The notes beneath the pieces are model-generated. The model was not told the origin of the DNA. It ran no database searches and saw only the letters and a program-made list of their open reading frames with translations. This document shows, one piece after another, positions 6,670-6,701 of a DNA stretch of 6,701 bases. Positions within the stretch are counted from its first letter, which is position 1, and each line of letters starts with the position of its first letter. Both the position numbers and the translations under genes were made by a program. Source of the DNA: Bryobacterales bacterium (lineage in GTDB: Bacteria; Acidobacteriota; Terriglobia; Bryobacterales; Bryobacteraceae); NCBI GenBank assembly GCA_003132865.1, contig PKYZ01000912.1, forward strand, positions 5,081 through 11,781, in the 5' to 3' direction.

Positions 6670-6701
6670 TGTGGGGCAGACCCTGTGGGGCAGGCCCACG
6701 G
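6670..6701 (+). terminator. glgP 3' direct repeat and hairpin, possible terminator
   Basis: Two bases after the glgP stop codon, TGTGGGGCAG occurs at 6670-6679 and again at 6684-6693 (14-bp period). The second copy forms a stem GTGGG (6685-6689) with CCCAC (6695-6699) around the loop GCAGG, extendable by a T-G wobble and a C-G pair at 6684/6700 and 6683/6701. There is no U-tract inside the window, so termination is inferred. Confidence 0.35.

Overview
The window is GC-rich bacterial DNA with two large, intact, divergently transcribed housekeeping genes and about 1.2 kb of eroded accessory DNA between them. The style of both proteins, the UPF0175/PIN toxin-antitoxin remnant and the short GTGGGGCAGG repeats together suggest an Acidobacteriota genome (Solibacter/Bryobacter-like). 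This is a judgement from recognition, not a search, and is only moderately sure. No rRNA, tRNA, CRISPR array, intact transposase or phage gene is visible.

Layout. Positions 29-2902 (minus strand) hold glnE, the two-headed glutamine synthetase adenylyltransferase/adenylyl-removase. A perfect TATAAT -10 box lies about 30 bp upstream of its start. Positions 2974-3133 hold a decayed palindromic repeat cluster made of a roughly 10-bp unit (GATNAACGCC and its complement). Positions 3096-3570 (minus strand) hold a dead type II toxin-antitoxin pair: a UPF0175-type antitoxin with a one-base frameshift, followed by the N-terminal part of a DUF3368/PIN toxin whose C-terminus is gone and whose break coincides with the repeat. 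Positions 3571-3968 have no recognisable gene. Positions 4091-6667 (plus strand) hold an alpha-glucan (glycogen) phosphorylase of the DUF3417-containing, Thermotoga AgpA-like branch of GT35. It probably starts at a TTG codon behind a Shine-Dalgarno-like AGGGTG, not at the upstream ATG at 4037.

How the genes relate. GlnE tunes nitrogen assimilation by reversible adenylylation of glutamine synthetase. GlgP releases glucose-1-phosphate from stored glucan. They have separate promoters and do not form an operon; no functional link beyond adjacency is shown. The most interesting material is non-coding: the palindromic repeat cluster at the break in the toxin, and a shared GTGGGGCAGG-type motif immediately after the stop codons of both genes, which may be a dispersed 3'-end hairpin/terminator repeat. 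I found no convincing new multi-gene system.
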